DNA of 64,000 bases from Anastatus disparis (Eukaryota > Arthropoda > Insecta > Hymenoptera > Eupelmidae): assembly GCA_017163975.1 (NCBI GenBank), contig JAFFSR010000220.1, positions 18,556,001 to 18,620,000 on the forward strand. The letters run 5' to 3'. The stretch's first letter is position 1; each line of letters begins with the position of its first letter. Both the position numbers and the translations under genes were made by a program. This document shows, piece by piece, positions 12,088 through 22,484 of this stretch. The notes beneath the pieces are model-generated. The model searched no databases, was not told the DNA's origin, and worked only from the letters and a program-made list of their open reading frames with translations.

Positions 12088-14615
12088 TTAATGAAATTCA
12101 CTTTCGTCATAACATCTGAAAAATGTTTGACCAGGCATTGGAACGCAGTCGAGACTTGCACAGTATTCGTCGTCATCATTTTCATATAGCTTTAAATTAC
12201 GACCATACTTCGTGCAATAACTACCATCTTCTGTTTCGATAGATCCAAGTCGATTTTCTTTTTCATCATATTGAAACTCAGGAAAAATATGACAAATAGG
12301 AGTCGCCCAACAGTTCAATTGGACAGATCCACGGGCCTTACCGCTTTCGTCCGTCAGATAAATAACGTAATCGGACCTAACAGCATAATATCTACATTCA
12401 TCAAAACTAATTGCATGAGGTGGACAAACATAATGAAGGGTTGCCATCAAAGATCCACCATTCTTCAAACTATATATAAACAGAACTTGAACGATTTTGT
12501 CTTCAGATTCGTTTGACCATTCAGATTTGGAATTACCCTTTTGATCATATTGTGAACAGTCCATTAAATAGGAATTTGGTTTATTTTGATATGCCACGCA
12601 GACGTCAAAAATTTTATCTCCAATAGAAAAGGCAGAGCTAATCCCGTCTGCGTATGGAACTTGAATTTTCTTCAGCTCTTGAATTTCTTTAAAAATAAAA
12701 GTAATATTTAATATATTATTAATGAAAATGGAATTTAATTAACAAATATGCATATTTAAATATATGTATGAATTAAAAAATCTTTCATCACAAATAACTA
12801 ATTTTGAGAGATAATATTGTATGCGTATATGGGGTACTAGTAAAAATAAGGTACTGATGAAATTCAGAAATTATTTAATATATTTTTTTTAACGTCGCTA
12901 TATATATATGCTATCCTGTTTTTGTTATTATTAAATTTTAAAAAGAAGCGTCTGTTTTATATACATAAGATACATATAAATTATGTCTTTATGAATCAAT
13001 TGACAAGAAACTTATTTGCCTCTAATGGAAATAAGTTTTTTAAATATTAGTTATTGTTAAAAATATGGGAATTTTAACAAAAATAACAGTTATTCACAGT
13101 TATTTGCATTTTTCAAAATTTTAAAAATTATAAAAAATTCATCTTTTTGAATATAAAAATTTTATCAACTTTAAATTAATTTATAATTGTAGATTACAAT
13201 ACATTAGCATAAATTAATGTATACAATTATGATTCATTACAAATAGCTTTAAATAATTGTGAATTTACTTGCAAAATAATTTCTATTGAATCTACTATAA
13301 ATACTCTTGTCTCTCAAAGTATGAATTGTGTGAATATGATTAGTTTATAATCTCTAGTTAATATTATTATAAATTTATATGTAAAAGTCTTGAATAATAT
13401 TTATATTTAAATTTAAATTTTAGTATTCTAAAATGTCAAATTTCTAAAATTATGCACGGACAACACTGGAAGCAATATTAAACATTTTTTTCATGCTTTG
13501 CTACAGCAGAATTTCTTTTTAATATAAAATTGAAGTTAGCTTAAGGCATGCGGTTCGATTTAAATGTGTTTGTACTAGGTCCTAAGAGAAATCTGTTTGA
13601 GAAATTAAATTTGTAATATTGAATTTGTTTTGGAAGCTAAATAATTTTCACTTGGGGGCAAAATAACAAAATTTTTTGACTAAGCAGACTTCTATCTTCT
13701 ATTACATATTAATTTATTTTTGTTAAATTGAAATACTAGCAGACAAATTATTATTAAATTATTAAAATTCTTCTATCACTTATGTTTAAATGGAGGGTAA
13801 ACTTGATGGTTAGTATAAATAAATAAAATAGAACAATTAAAAAACTCACCACCATTCTCTTTGATTATAGATACTAACGTAAATGGATCACTACTCAAAA
13901 AATTCTTAATTAATAAAAGTCCATACGAAGAGTCTTCAAAAAAACCATATTCAATTGGAACAATAGTATCATCCATAGTGAGCGATTGATCTTTTCCATA
14001 ATTCTCAAGAGAAATCCAAGCTTTTGGACCATTAACAATAAGACCGTCAAAGTTGATATTGGTTTTGCAAAGTTTTTCCTTACATTGTACTGAATTATTA
14101 TAAATAATATCAAAAGAGTTTTTGTATGGTATAACGTTGATTTTAGAAACTGATGAATCTGCGCCGTGTTTTATATCATCTATGTGAATGATCAGGTTAG
14201 CCATTTTCTTTCTACAATCTTGACCAAGTTCAACAATGATAAGTCTAATTATATGTTCAAGCGATTCGGGCTTTTGTTCTATTGCAACAAGGACTCCACG
14301 TTCGATATCTCCAATACTCAACGGAACAAAGTCTATTTTTTGATTGATAAGCCCTCCATATTCAGCCTCTATCGTGATGTTGCATAAACGATTAGTATTG
14401 CTTCTTATGACAGAACAGGTCTTTTTTGATTCTGCTGTTTCATTTCCATAACAAACTGCGAAAGGAATGCTGGATCCCTTGTTATTGCCAAAATTTTTAC
14501 AAGTCTCCGGATAATATCTTTGATTATAGGTATCGAGAATTTTCTCTCCTTCTGCGTTTACTTCAAATATAATGCAGCAGATTGCAAGTATTATGATTGA
14601 AATTTTGAACAACAT
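12088..14615 (-). CDS. Secreted cysteine-rich protein, copy 2 (two coding exons)
   Basis: Coding parts are 14615-13850 and 12686-12088, with the same donor (GTGAGT), acceptor and phase-1 junction as copy 1, giving 454 residues. The signal peptide and exon 1 are almost unchanged (for example VKA becomes VNA and YYPKTC becomes YYPETC), and the seven exon 1 cysteines are kept. Exon 2 keeps the first stretch after the junction (EIQELKKIQVPYADG onward), the ten cysteines and the ending GQTF..CY, but many residues between differ from copy 1. One codon is missing, without loss of frame. The intron matches copy 1 except that it lacks a 169-bp tandem duplication. There is no internal stop or frameshift, so I expect a functional gene. 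The paralogues probably share function, or target different partners through the variable C-terminal half. That last point is inference. Confidence 0.85.
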
Positions 14616-14929
14616 CGTTTCCAAGTTTTATTGTAAATCCTTAAAAGAATTTCCTAAACGCAACAGTTAAAATCATATCACTTAAAACTTTTATTTTAAT
14701 TTTTCATCATAATAGTAATTATTATTTAATGAATTCACATCATCATAGAATTTAAACGAGAAACTAGTAGATAATTTGAAAACATGTTTTCTTTTTAAAA
14801 GAATAAAATTTAATTTTTGAGCCGGTGAGTTTATATTTTTGGTGTAATATTTTATTTAAATAATAAATCGCGAGAAAAAAACTTGATTATTTACACTATC
14901 GAATTATTTAATCTTTGTGTTGAAAAATT

Positions 14930-15006
14930 GCTTACCTTATAAGACGTGTTTCGCTGCTGGATGTTTACAAGCTAATGATACATGAATTTAGGCTTTATAT
15001 ATCAAT
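14930..15006 (-). promoter_or_regulatory. Promoter and 5' untranslated exon of copy 2
   Basis: The arrangement is the same as in copy 1: TATATAAAG at 15001-14993, the untranslated exon ending at 14936, and donor GTAAGC from 14935. The 5' UTR intron is about 100 bases longer than in copy 1 because of an extra segment near 14707-14805, flanked by T-rich runs. Conserved TATA box and donor suggest both copies are transcribed the same way. Confidence 0.6.
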
Positions 15007-16223
15007 AGCTTAGACTGATAGTTTGTACTTTCTTTCGTTGCCGAAAAATTATTTGGAAGGGATAATTAATATTCGTTACTTATTTATTTGAAACAAACTA
15101 AAACTTTGTTTCGGTTCAATTATAATTATAACTAACTAATTTTATCCTATTTATTAATAATAAAAATATTAATAAACATAATATAATTATGATTAAAAAT
15201 TAATAATGAAAATAAGTTTCTATATTATATAAACAATTTTATATCTTAATTTTCTACTGAAACATATAATTTATTGAATTATTTATCATAAACAAAAATA
15301 ATAACGTTGAATGAAAGACAATTCAGTAACTTTAAAATTTCAAATTTCTGAAAGCAAAATATTTATTACGTTTAAGTTTTAAATTGTATTGAATAGAATG
15401 TTATATTTTTCCAATATAATGTTACAATGAATAATGCATGGTGAAAGTTTGTAAACAAAATTTAAACATTAAAACAACAATTTTTAAAGTTTGATAATTA
15501 ACGAGCGTTTATGAATAACGAATCGGTAAAATGGAAATTTATTTTTCCTCATATTTTTGCAGTTTTTCATAATGATTAGAAATATTATGTATTCAAATAT
15601 TTCTTGATTATTTTAAGTTTGTTTTTAAATATAAAATAAATTTTTCCTAAAATATTTTCGTGATAAATATAAGAATTATGGCGTCAACACGAGAGTTCAG
15701 TTTTTAATTTTAGTTGAAAATAATAAATAGCATAAAATATTGCGGTAAATATAACAAATCAATATTAAATTTTGATCGATTTGTTATTTATATATGAGCA
15801 TAAAACATTAAAACTTTACAATTACATTATTTTAACGTTCAAAACATGCTTATGAATATTTATTATTTATTTATCGAGTATGTTGAAGAAATACATTTTA
15901 TCTAATGCAATTTGAAAACTAAAAATATGACATTCATCTAATGTAAAACAATTTGAAAATTGAAACTTTTAATATTTACTCCACTAGTTATACTAGCTAT
16001 TGGAGGTATTCTTGATGTTACTTGATGATCAGTACAAAAGTCTATTGTTAAATTTTGTTTATTTGATAATGTTTAGTTTGAATTTCAAATAAATTTTCCC
16101 TCCCAATTTTAGGAATGATAATTTTAACGTTTTTCCATTTTAAATTTAAGTAAACTAGAAGTTCATTAACGCGCGTACCGCGCGTGTGGGATTAAGTGCC
16201 GTGGTAAAAATAAATGAATTTAA

Positions 16224-16580
16224 GGTAGTCCCGTCATCAGCTATAGTTTGCTAATCGTAAAAATTAAAAAAACGTATAATCTTTTGAAACTTGCAACAAT
16301 GTTAGTTTTTATTTCAAATATTATCTCCGAAAAATTTCAGCTTGCTTTGCCGACTGTTTTTCTACAATATACGTACTTGAAATTTATCTTTTTATTACTA
16401 TGAGACCTGAAATTATCGAACTTTGAATGATATTATCTTAAAAAAATAATCGGTAAGGCTACCTGAAATTTTACATGAATGATATATGAAATAAAAACTT
16501 TTTTTGGTGAAGGTTTCAAAAAATTATACGTTTTTTTTATTTTTACGAACAACAAACTATACCTGACGACGGGACCACCT
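16224..16580. mobile_element. TTAA-flanked snap-back element
   Basis: The left arm starts GGTAGTCCCGTCATCAGC and the right arm ends GACGACGGGACCACCT. About 140 bases of each arm pair, with mismatches (for example TATAGTTTGCTAATCGTAAA against TATAGTTTGTTGTTCGTAAA). TTAA lies on both sides (16220-16223 and 16581-16584), the usual target of piggyBac-type transposases. It is non-coding. Confidence 0.65.
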
Positions 16581-16728
16581 TTAACAATGTAAATATAAAA
16601 AATATTTAAATTTAAAAATTTATTGACTGATATTCGAAAAATATATAAGCTGTAATTAAGCATTGATGTTTAGTTTGTTCGTGTTCCTTGTAACACAAAT
16701 ATAAAATGCAGGATAATTCTTCCGTCAA

Positions 16729-16904
16729 AGGCACTACTGTAATATAGGTATAAAAATTTGATTGATTAGAATTTTATAATCTATTTACCGTAATTTACCG
16801 TAATCTGATTGAATAATAAGAGATTTCAAGCAATTTAATCTTAATATCAAAATTGGAATTTACCTCATTCCTACTTATCCTACCCCTATAGTGCAATAGT
16901 GCCT
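16729..16904. mobile_element. Degenerate short inverted-repeat element
   Basis: The left end AGGCACTACTGTAATATAGG and the right end CCTATAGTGCAATAGTGCC are inverted matches at about 16 of 20 positions. The interior contains a short direct repeat, AATTTACCGTAATTTACCGT. The limits are approximate. Confidence 0.4.
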
Positions 16905-17580
16905 CTGGTGAATTTGTAAGGAAAAATTTATTCTTATTATCATTCGAGAAATTTACAAAGTTCTTCATTCTACTCTATTATAACAAAAAACGCACGTGTA
17001 TACTTAAAACAATCGTTAAAATCGGGAAAGGTCAATTTTCAATTAGGAGAAAAAAATACAAATTTCTTTCATTGAAAATATTTTTTTATCTCTGTGTACT
17101 TTTATACTTTTGGTGTATTTCTTTTATTGGAAATTTTATACATATTCTATTAGTTCTAATGTATGTTTTTTTTTAAATTGAAGTAAAGAAGTATATAAAA
17201 ACGAAAAAAGCATAAATTTATATAAGGATATTAAAAATCATTTGAAAATAATTACAATTCACTCAATAATTTTAATTTAAAAAACATACATTTTTAATTA
17301 TGTGTAATTACTTAGAAATCTTGATGTTAAATAATTATCTTAGTATTATTTTGTAATAATGTTTAATAAAATAATTTTCTAATATTCAATATATAATTTT
17401 GTAATAAAATAAAAAATAAAAATAAACTTGACTGATATAAAATTAATTTTGTGTTTAAAAATTATATTATTAAATAAATTGTTTATAATAAAAAATAAAT
17501 GTAAGCACAAAAGTAAAAAATGGACTTGATTTAAAAATTTAAATAAAAAGACAATCTAAATAAATGTAATTTTTTTATTT

Positions 17581-17835
17581 TTAAAATTCAAAACTTATTT
17601 TTATAATAATAATAAATTTATTATTAAATGCTGATGTATATTCCTTAGATGTTATACAATTTCTAATATCAACTTTTACCATATGTTGTAAAGTAATTAT
17701 AATAGAGCAAAGATCAACTCGATTATTATACTTTTCTGGTTGTTTAGCATTTCTATAAAATTTTTTCTTCATACAATTCTAGTTGATCTTGTGTGATTGA
17801 GATTTTGCAGAAAATTTTCATTTTTGGTCAAATAT
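17581..17835 (-). pseudogene. Possible small decayed reading frame
   Basis: The minus-strand frame from 17772 to 17581 (63 codons) is of mixed composition. Just upstream, another frame opens with ATG near 17819 and would join it by a one-base shift at a run of A near 17768. That looks like a short gene with a frameshift. No family is recognised. It lies 0.4 kb from another decayed stretch on the other strand. Confidence 0.22.
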
Positions 17836-18206
17836 ACGTAATAAATAATTATAATTTCAAACATTTGATATACAATACCATGAAAATAAAATTGAAAATT
17901 ATACACATTCCATTAGATAAGATGAAATGTTAAAAAGTATTAATAGATCAATATGACAGAAGAACCTTTTTATTATATAAATTCAAACTTTTTTATTATG
18001 TTCATAAAAAAAACTTGCATTTATTTTAAATTCCAATTCACATTTGTTATCTTCTATAAAAATATATTTAATTAAATGATAATATTACCAAAGTTAAAAT
18101 AACCCATCTTTTATTAATAACTGAAATAAATTTATGTTTGCTAATTTTAATCTAAATAATCTATTATCTACATTCTAACCAATACTCTTAAAGTATCTAC
18201 TAAAAA

Positions 18207-18731
18207 TTTACATTTTATTTGAATTATTTGAACACTTTGGCAGCATCGATAACTGTCACTGAAAATGATAAAGTTTCAATCAATCGACAACAATTTGTTT
18301 TTAATGATAATAATTATAATCTATGTGTAAGTACTTTATCTTGAATAATATTCATATATAAAATGTTTACTTTTTTCATAACCATTTATAGTACTTCACT
18401 TAATAACATTCTTTTAATATTTACTATTTTATTAAATGAAAAAAATATAGATGATTATCGACAAAGTTGAACATTTTATACAAATATTAATCTAAATAAA
18501 GTACTTGCATATAGATTAGATTTATTATCATTAAAAGTTGATCCTAAATTGTTCATATATCCTTTAAAAACAGATTAATAAAGGAAAAATCAGGGAAGCA
18601 TATTCCATGCATTTATGCATGTTAATGGAATAGGCACATATCATACAAAATTTTCTCTAGCTGCTATGATATATAAATTTTTACCAGATATTCAAATTAC
18701 AAAATTAGTGGTAACAGATGTAGCGGATTAA
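18207..18731 (+). pseudogene. Possible decayed coding stretch, unidentified
   Basis: One frame (codon start at 18231) stays open over about 175 codons with only four internal stops (TGA, TGA, TAA, TAA) before the TAA at 18729-18731. At this base composition I would expect about four times as many. The encoded residues are mixed, not low-complexity, especially after about 18588. A short open frame on the same strand (19975-20109) resumes just beyond the inverted repeat and could be its continuation. I do not recognise the protein. It could be a host, transposon or viral relic, or chance. Confidence 0.3.
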
Positions 18732-18764
18732 AAATTTATTTTAGTATAAATATAGTAAAATCAA

Positions 18765-19931
18765 AACCAACAAACTGAATATTATAAAAAGCTTACCTTT
18801 AAAAAGGTATATGATGGGCAAGTATGCTTAGCAATTTATTTTAATTAACGATTTTAACTATTTTGATGTTTTAAACATATTATAAACTATTTTTTTAGTG
18901 ATAAAATCAAACCTTGACATTAGAATTTTATGAAATCATGAAACAAATGTCAAGTATTTTTTTTTATAATTGAATTTTACATGGTTCATAGAATTAATCC
19001 ATTTATTTAGTATTTGAAACTATCGAATCTTGACATTAAAATTTCATGAAATCACGAAACAAATGTCAAGTATATAGTAAAAGTGATAAAACTATGGCAC
19101 CTTACCATAATTTTAAACAAAAAATTTTTCAAATTTTTTTTTTTATAAATAAACGTTGAATTTTACTAACCGAATTACTTCTTATCTTTTTTTATCATTT
19201 ATTTAAAAGTGTTCTGAAATTTTTTAAATCTTATTAAATATTTACAAAATTACTTGCTAGGCCCGTTGTACACAATATTGTATTTTATGTTCAGTATATT
19301 TTTCAGGAGCGTATCATCTTAATACATTTAAATAATTGTATATTACCTGTATCTTACACCTATTATAATTTCTAGTTCAAATGTTAGAACATACATTCAT
19401 TAAGCATTTCACCAATAAAATATTTATCCACGGGCCTAGCAAGTAATTTTGTAAATATTTAATAAGATTTAAAAAATTTCAGAACACTTTTAAATAAATG
19501 ATAAAAAAAGATAAGAAGTAATTCGGTTAGTAAAATTCAACGTTTATTTATAAAAAAAAAAATTTGAAAAATTTTTTGTTTAAAATTATGGTAAGGTGCC
19601 ATAGTTTTATCACTTTTACTATATACTTGACATTTGTTTCGTGATTTCATGAAATTTTAATGTCAAGATTCGATAGTTTCAAATACTAAATAAATGGATT
19701 AATTCTATGAACCATGTAAAATTCAATTATAAAAAAAAATACTTGACATTTGTTTCATGATTTCATAAAATTCTAATGTCAAGGTTTGATTTTATCACTA
19801 AAAAAATAGTTTATAATATGTTTAAAACATCAAAATAGTTAAAATCGTTAATTAAAATAAATTGCTAAGCATACTTGCCCATCATATACCTTTTTAAAGG
19901 TAAGCTTTTTATAATATTCAGTTTGTTGGTT
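18765..19931. repeat. Inverted repeat with two 502-bp arms and a 163-bp centre
   Basis: Arms 18765-19266 and 19430-19931 are, as far as I can read, essentially identical reverse complements. They begin AACCAACAAACTGAATATT and end GCTAGGCCCGT. The centre (19267-19429) is unrelated AT-rich sequence. Each arm holds two direct copies of a 43-base motif that is itself a weak palindrome (CTTGACATT…AATGTCAAG). No flanking target duplication is clear. It could be a fold-back transposon, a recent inverted duplication, or an assembly artefact at a hairpin. Confidence 0.8.
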
Positions 19932-20109
19932 ACAGAAATTTAATAAAATAAAAATTTCTTTTAGGTTTTTACTTATGACTGTTCTCGTTCATTTTTACGT
20001 GAATTTATTTTTAAATTTCATTGAATTATTTTATAGATATTATAGATATGGACTATCTTTAGAATTTTATGTAAGAAAAAATATCGCAAAAGTAGAAAAA
20101 GTATTTTAG

Positions 20110-21817
20110 TTCTAATATCTAGATATTCCCCTTGCAAGTCCCAATAAATTGAAAATAAAAACCATAAAAAAATTTAATATAATGTAACATTTACAAACTT
20201 TTATATTTAAGAATATCAAATTATTAATAAAAATGAAAAGAAATGATTGATTCAATGATATTATATTTTTTTAGCAGTACATGTCAATTTTATTGAGCCA
20301 TTATGTGATTACAATCTGTCATTTCTTTTCTTTAATATGATCTCTTTTATTTTACGTTCAAAAACTTTTATATTGTTCTAATGACGATTTTTAAATATTT
20401 TATTTGTATTTACAAAAGTTAAGCAAAATAAAAAAAAAACTATGAAAAATATTTGAATCGTAAGAAATAATTTAAATTTGTAACTTCCAAAAATTGAAAC
20501 TTGTATTTACTAAATTCAAAACAATTTTTACAAAATATTGTTAAAAGAATGTAAAATTCAAATACTTTTAAAAAATGTACATTATATGCAAATTAAAAAC
20601 AAATTAAATGTATTTTTGAAATTCGAAAAAAAATTAAATATAACCTTATTATTCAAATCATAAACAGCACTCTTTTTTTATTAAAATGTAGTACCTATTT
20701 TTATTATCTATTTTTATTTCATATTATATATTTGTAAGTCGAAGAATCGACGAACTGGAGAAAAAGACGTATGGTAGTATACCTATATATATATACATAA
20801 GTTAAAGAATTGACGAACTGGAGAAAAGCACGGCAGTATATCTATATATATGAGTTGAAGAAACTGGAGAAAAATTATAAGTAAAATAGTAATGCCGTCT
20901 GCTACGAACTTAAAAACTTACGTTACACAAAAAGTATTCATCAAATTATGTTGAATCTTTTATAAACATAAATAAAATAGTTTTTTTAAAGATTCAGCAA
21001 TAATAAAATATAAAAAAATCTTTTAAAATAAAAATTTTTTTTTCAATTACGAGGTTAAACACGAAAACTTAACGTATATAAAGGCTTGGAGCGCCCGATT
21101 GCTTCGCCTACTTGCCATCGGGGGCGCTGCCGCGCCCCTTGATAGAACTTTTAAATATGACAATTGCTCCAAAAATGTATAATAACATGATGACCAAGGA
21201 AGTTATCTTTTGAGTAAACTTTGGCAATATTAATTTTATTATTTAACGTTAGTTAAAGTTGAAAGTATAATTTATTTTAACCTTATTTAAATTTAAATTT
21301 ATAAATAATAAATATTAATACATAATACATTTATGATCTTACAAATTAAAATGAAAAATATAAAAATACAATATGATTGAAAATAAAAAATACAATATAA
21401 AAATTAAATATTCTTACTTTTTCACAATCAATCTCTTATTTCATTTCATTTTTATTTTTAAATTTATATTTTTGTTGATTTTAATAACAAATTTTTCCAA
21501 ATGAACTGTACTCTATTTTCTTTCAGACCCCTTGGTTCAGAGTGATAAAATATAGTACTATCTTTGTTCATTTCATTAATTTTATATCAATCTATCTTTG
21601 TGATAAAACATTGGGCAGTTTGATAAAACAAAACTTTTTAGATGAATTGGTCCAAATAGCAAATTGATCTAAACTTATTTTGATTCAATTCTTAAAAAAA
21701 AGTACTCTAATTTTTATTTTCTAAGAACTCTAAGAAATTGTACTCTGTATCATCTTTCTCGTCTAAGAATTTTAAGAGATTGTACTCCACTTTATATTAC
21801 AATTTCTAATGCTAAGC
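20110..21817. other. AT-rich stretch with an isolated GC-rich patch
   Basis: Mostly AT-rich. A patch at about 21089-21140 (GGAGCGCCCGATTGCTTCGC … GGGGGCGCTGCCGCGCCCC) stands out in base composition and holds the weak inverted pair GCGCCCGAT / ATCGGGGGCGC. It may be the end of a decayed element. No gene. Confidence 0.5.
20735..20875. repeat. Tandem repeat, unit about 65 bp, two to three copies
   Basis: The motif GACGAACTGGAGAAAA followed by a CAGTATACCTATATATATA segment occurs at about 20748 and 20813, with a shortened third unit (GAAACTGGAGAAAAAT) at about 20858. Non-coding. Confidence 0.6.
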
Positions 21818-22176
21818 AGCTAAGCCAGCAATGCCGAAAGTGGCAGAGTTAGAGCGAGAAATTCAAAAATGTTTTTAAAAAAAGTATTAAAAAATAGTTT
21901 TTACCATTTGATAATTAATAAATAATTCTAAAAAACAAAGTTACTATAGCAAAATTAATTTTTTTTCATTATTTACATTTTTTTTGAGTTTCAAAAATTT
22001 TTTGAAACTCAAAAAAATATAAATAATAAAAAAATTAATTTTGTTTTAGTGACTTTGTTTTTTAGAATTATTTATTAATTATCAAATTGTAAAAACTATT
22101 TTTTAAATACTTTTTTATAAAACATTTTTGAATTTCTCGCTCTAACTCTGCCACTTTCGGCATCGCTGAACTAAGC
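21818..22176. mobile_element. Snap-back element of about 360 bp
   Basis: Two arms of about 175 bases meet at a centre near 21999 (TTTCAAAAATTTTTTGAAA). The outer ends are GCCGAAAGTGGCAGAGTTAG on the left and CTAACTCTGCCACTTTCGGC on the right, and pairing continues weakly to GCTAAGCC / CTAAGC. There is no coding frame. It lies just upstream of a SINE. Confidence 0.75.
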
Positions 22177-22284
22177 AATATGGCGACCACTATTGACCAA
22201 TCACATTTTTTGATCAGCAATATGGCTGCGCTCTATAGCTCATCTCCCTTTTAATATAGGATATCAAAGTAATGACAAAACAAG

Positions 22285-22480
22285 AGGCCGTCAGTGGCTC
22301 ATTTGGTAGAGTGATGGATTCGTAATCTCGAGGTTCCGAGTTCGAATCCCGCTCTCAGCCGATTGATACAAACACCACTGTACGTTACATGTGCTTTGTT
22401 CACAAACACACTGATGACCTTCGTCGCTAATTAGCATCAATATGATAGCACAAATACAGTGACGTTAAAATTAAAAAAAA
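22285..22480 (+). mobile_element. tRNA-derived SINE, copy 2
   Basis: Same head and body as the copy at 1092-1280, starting GCCGTCAGTGGCTCATTTGG and ending GTGACGTTAAAATTAAAAAA. It has the B box and the anticodon-like loop TTCGTAA. A to G and T to C differences show that it is an independent insertion. Confidence 0.85.
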
Positions 22481-22484
22481 TAAT

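Larger units (their letters stand above)
11509..16020. repeat. Tandem duplication unit, copy 2
   Basis: Direct repeat of 5133-9720. It shares about 80 further bases (from 11428) with the distant third copy but not with copy 1. That, together with shared single-base states upstream of the promoter, suggests copy 3 descends from copy 2 or from its immediate ancestor. Confidence 0.8.

Noticed and set aside
20735..20875. CRISPR-like array
   Set aside because: Only two to three degenerate units without unique spacers of constant length, in a eukaryotic context.
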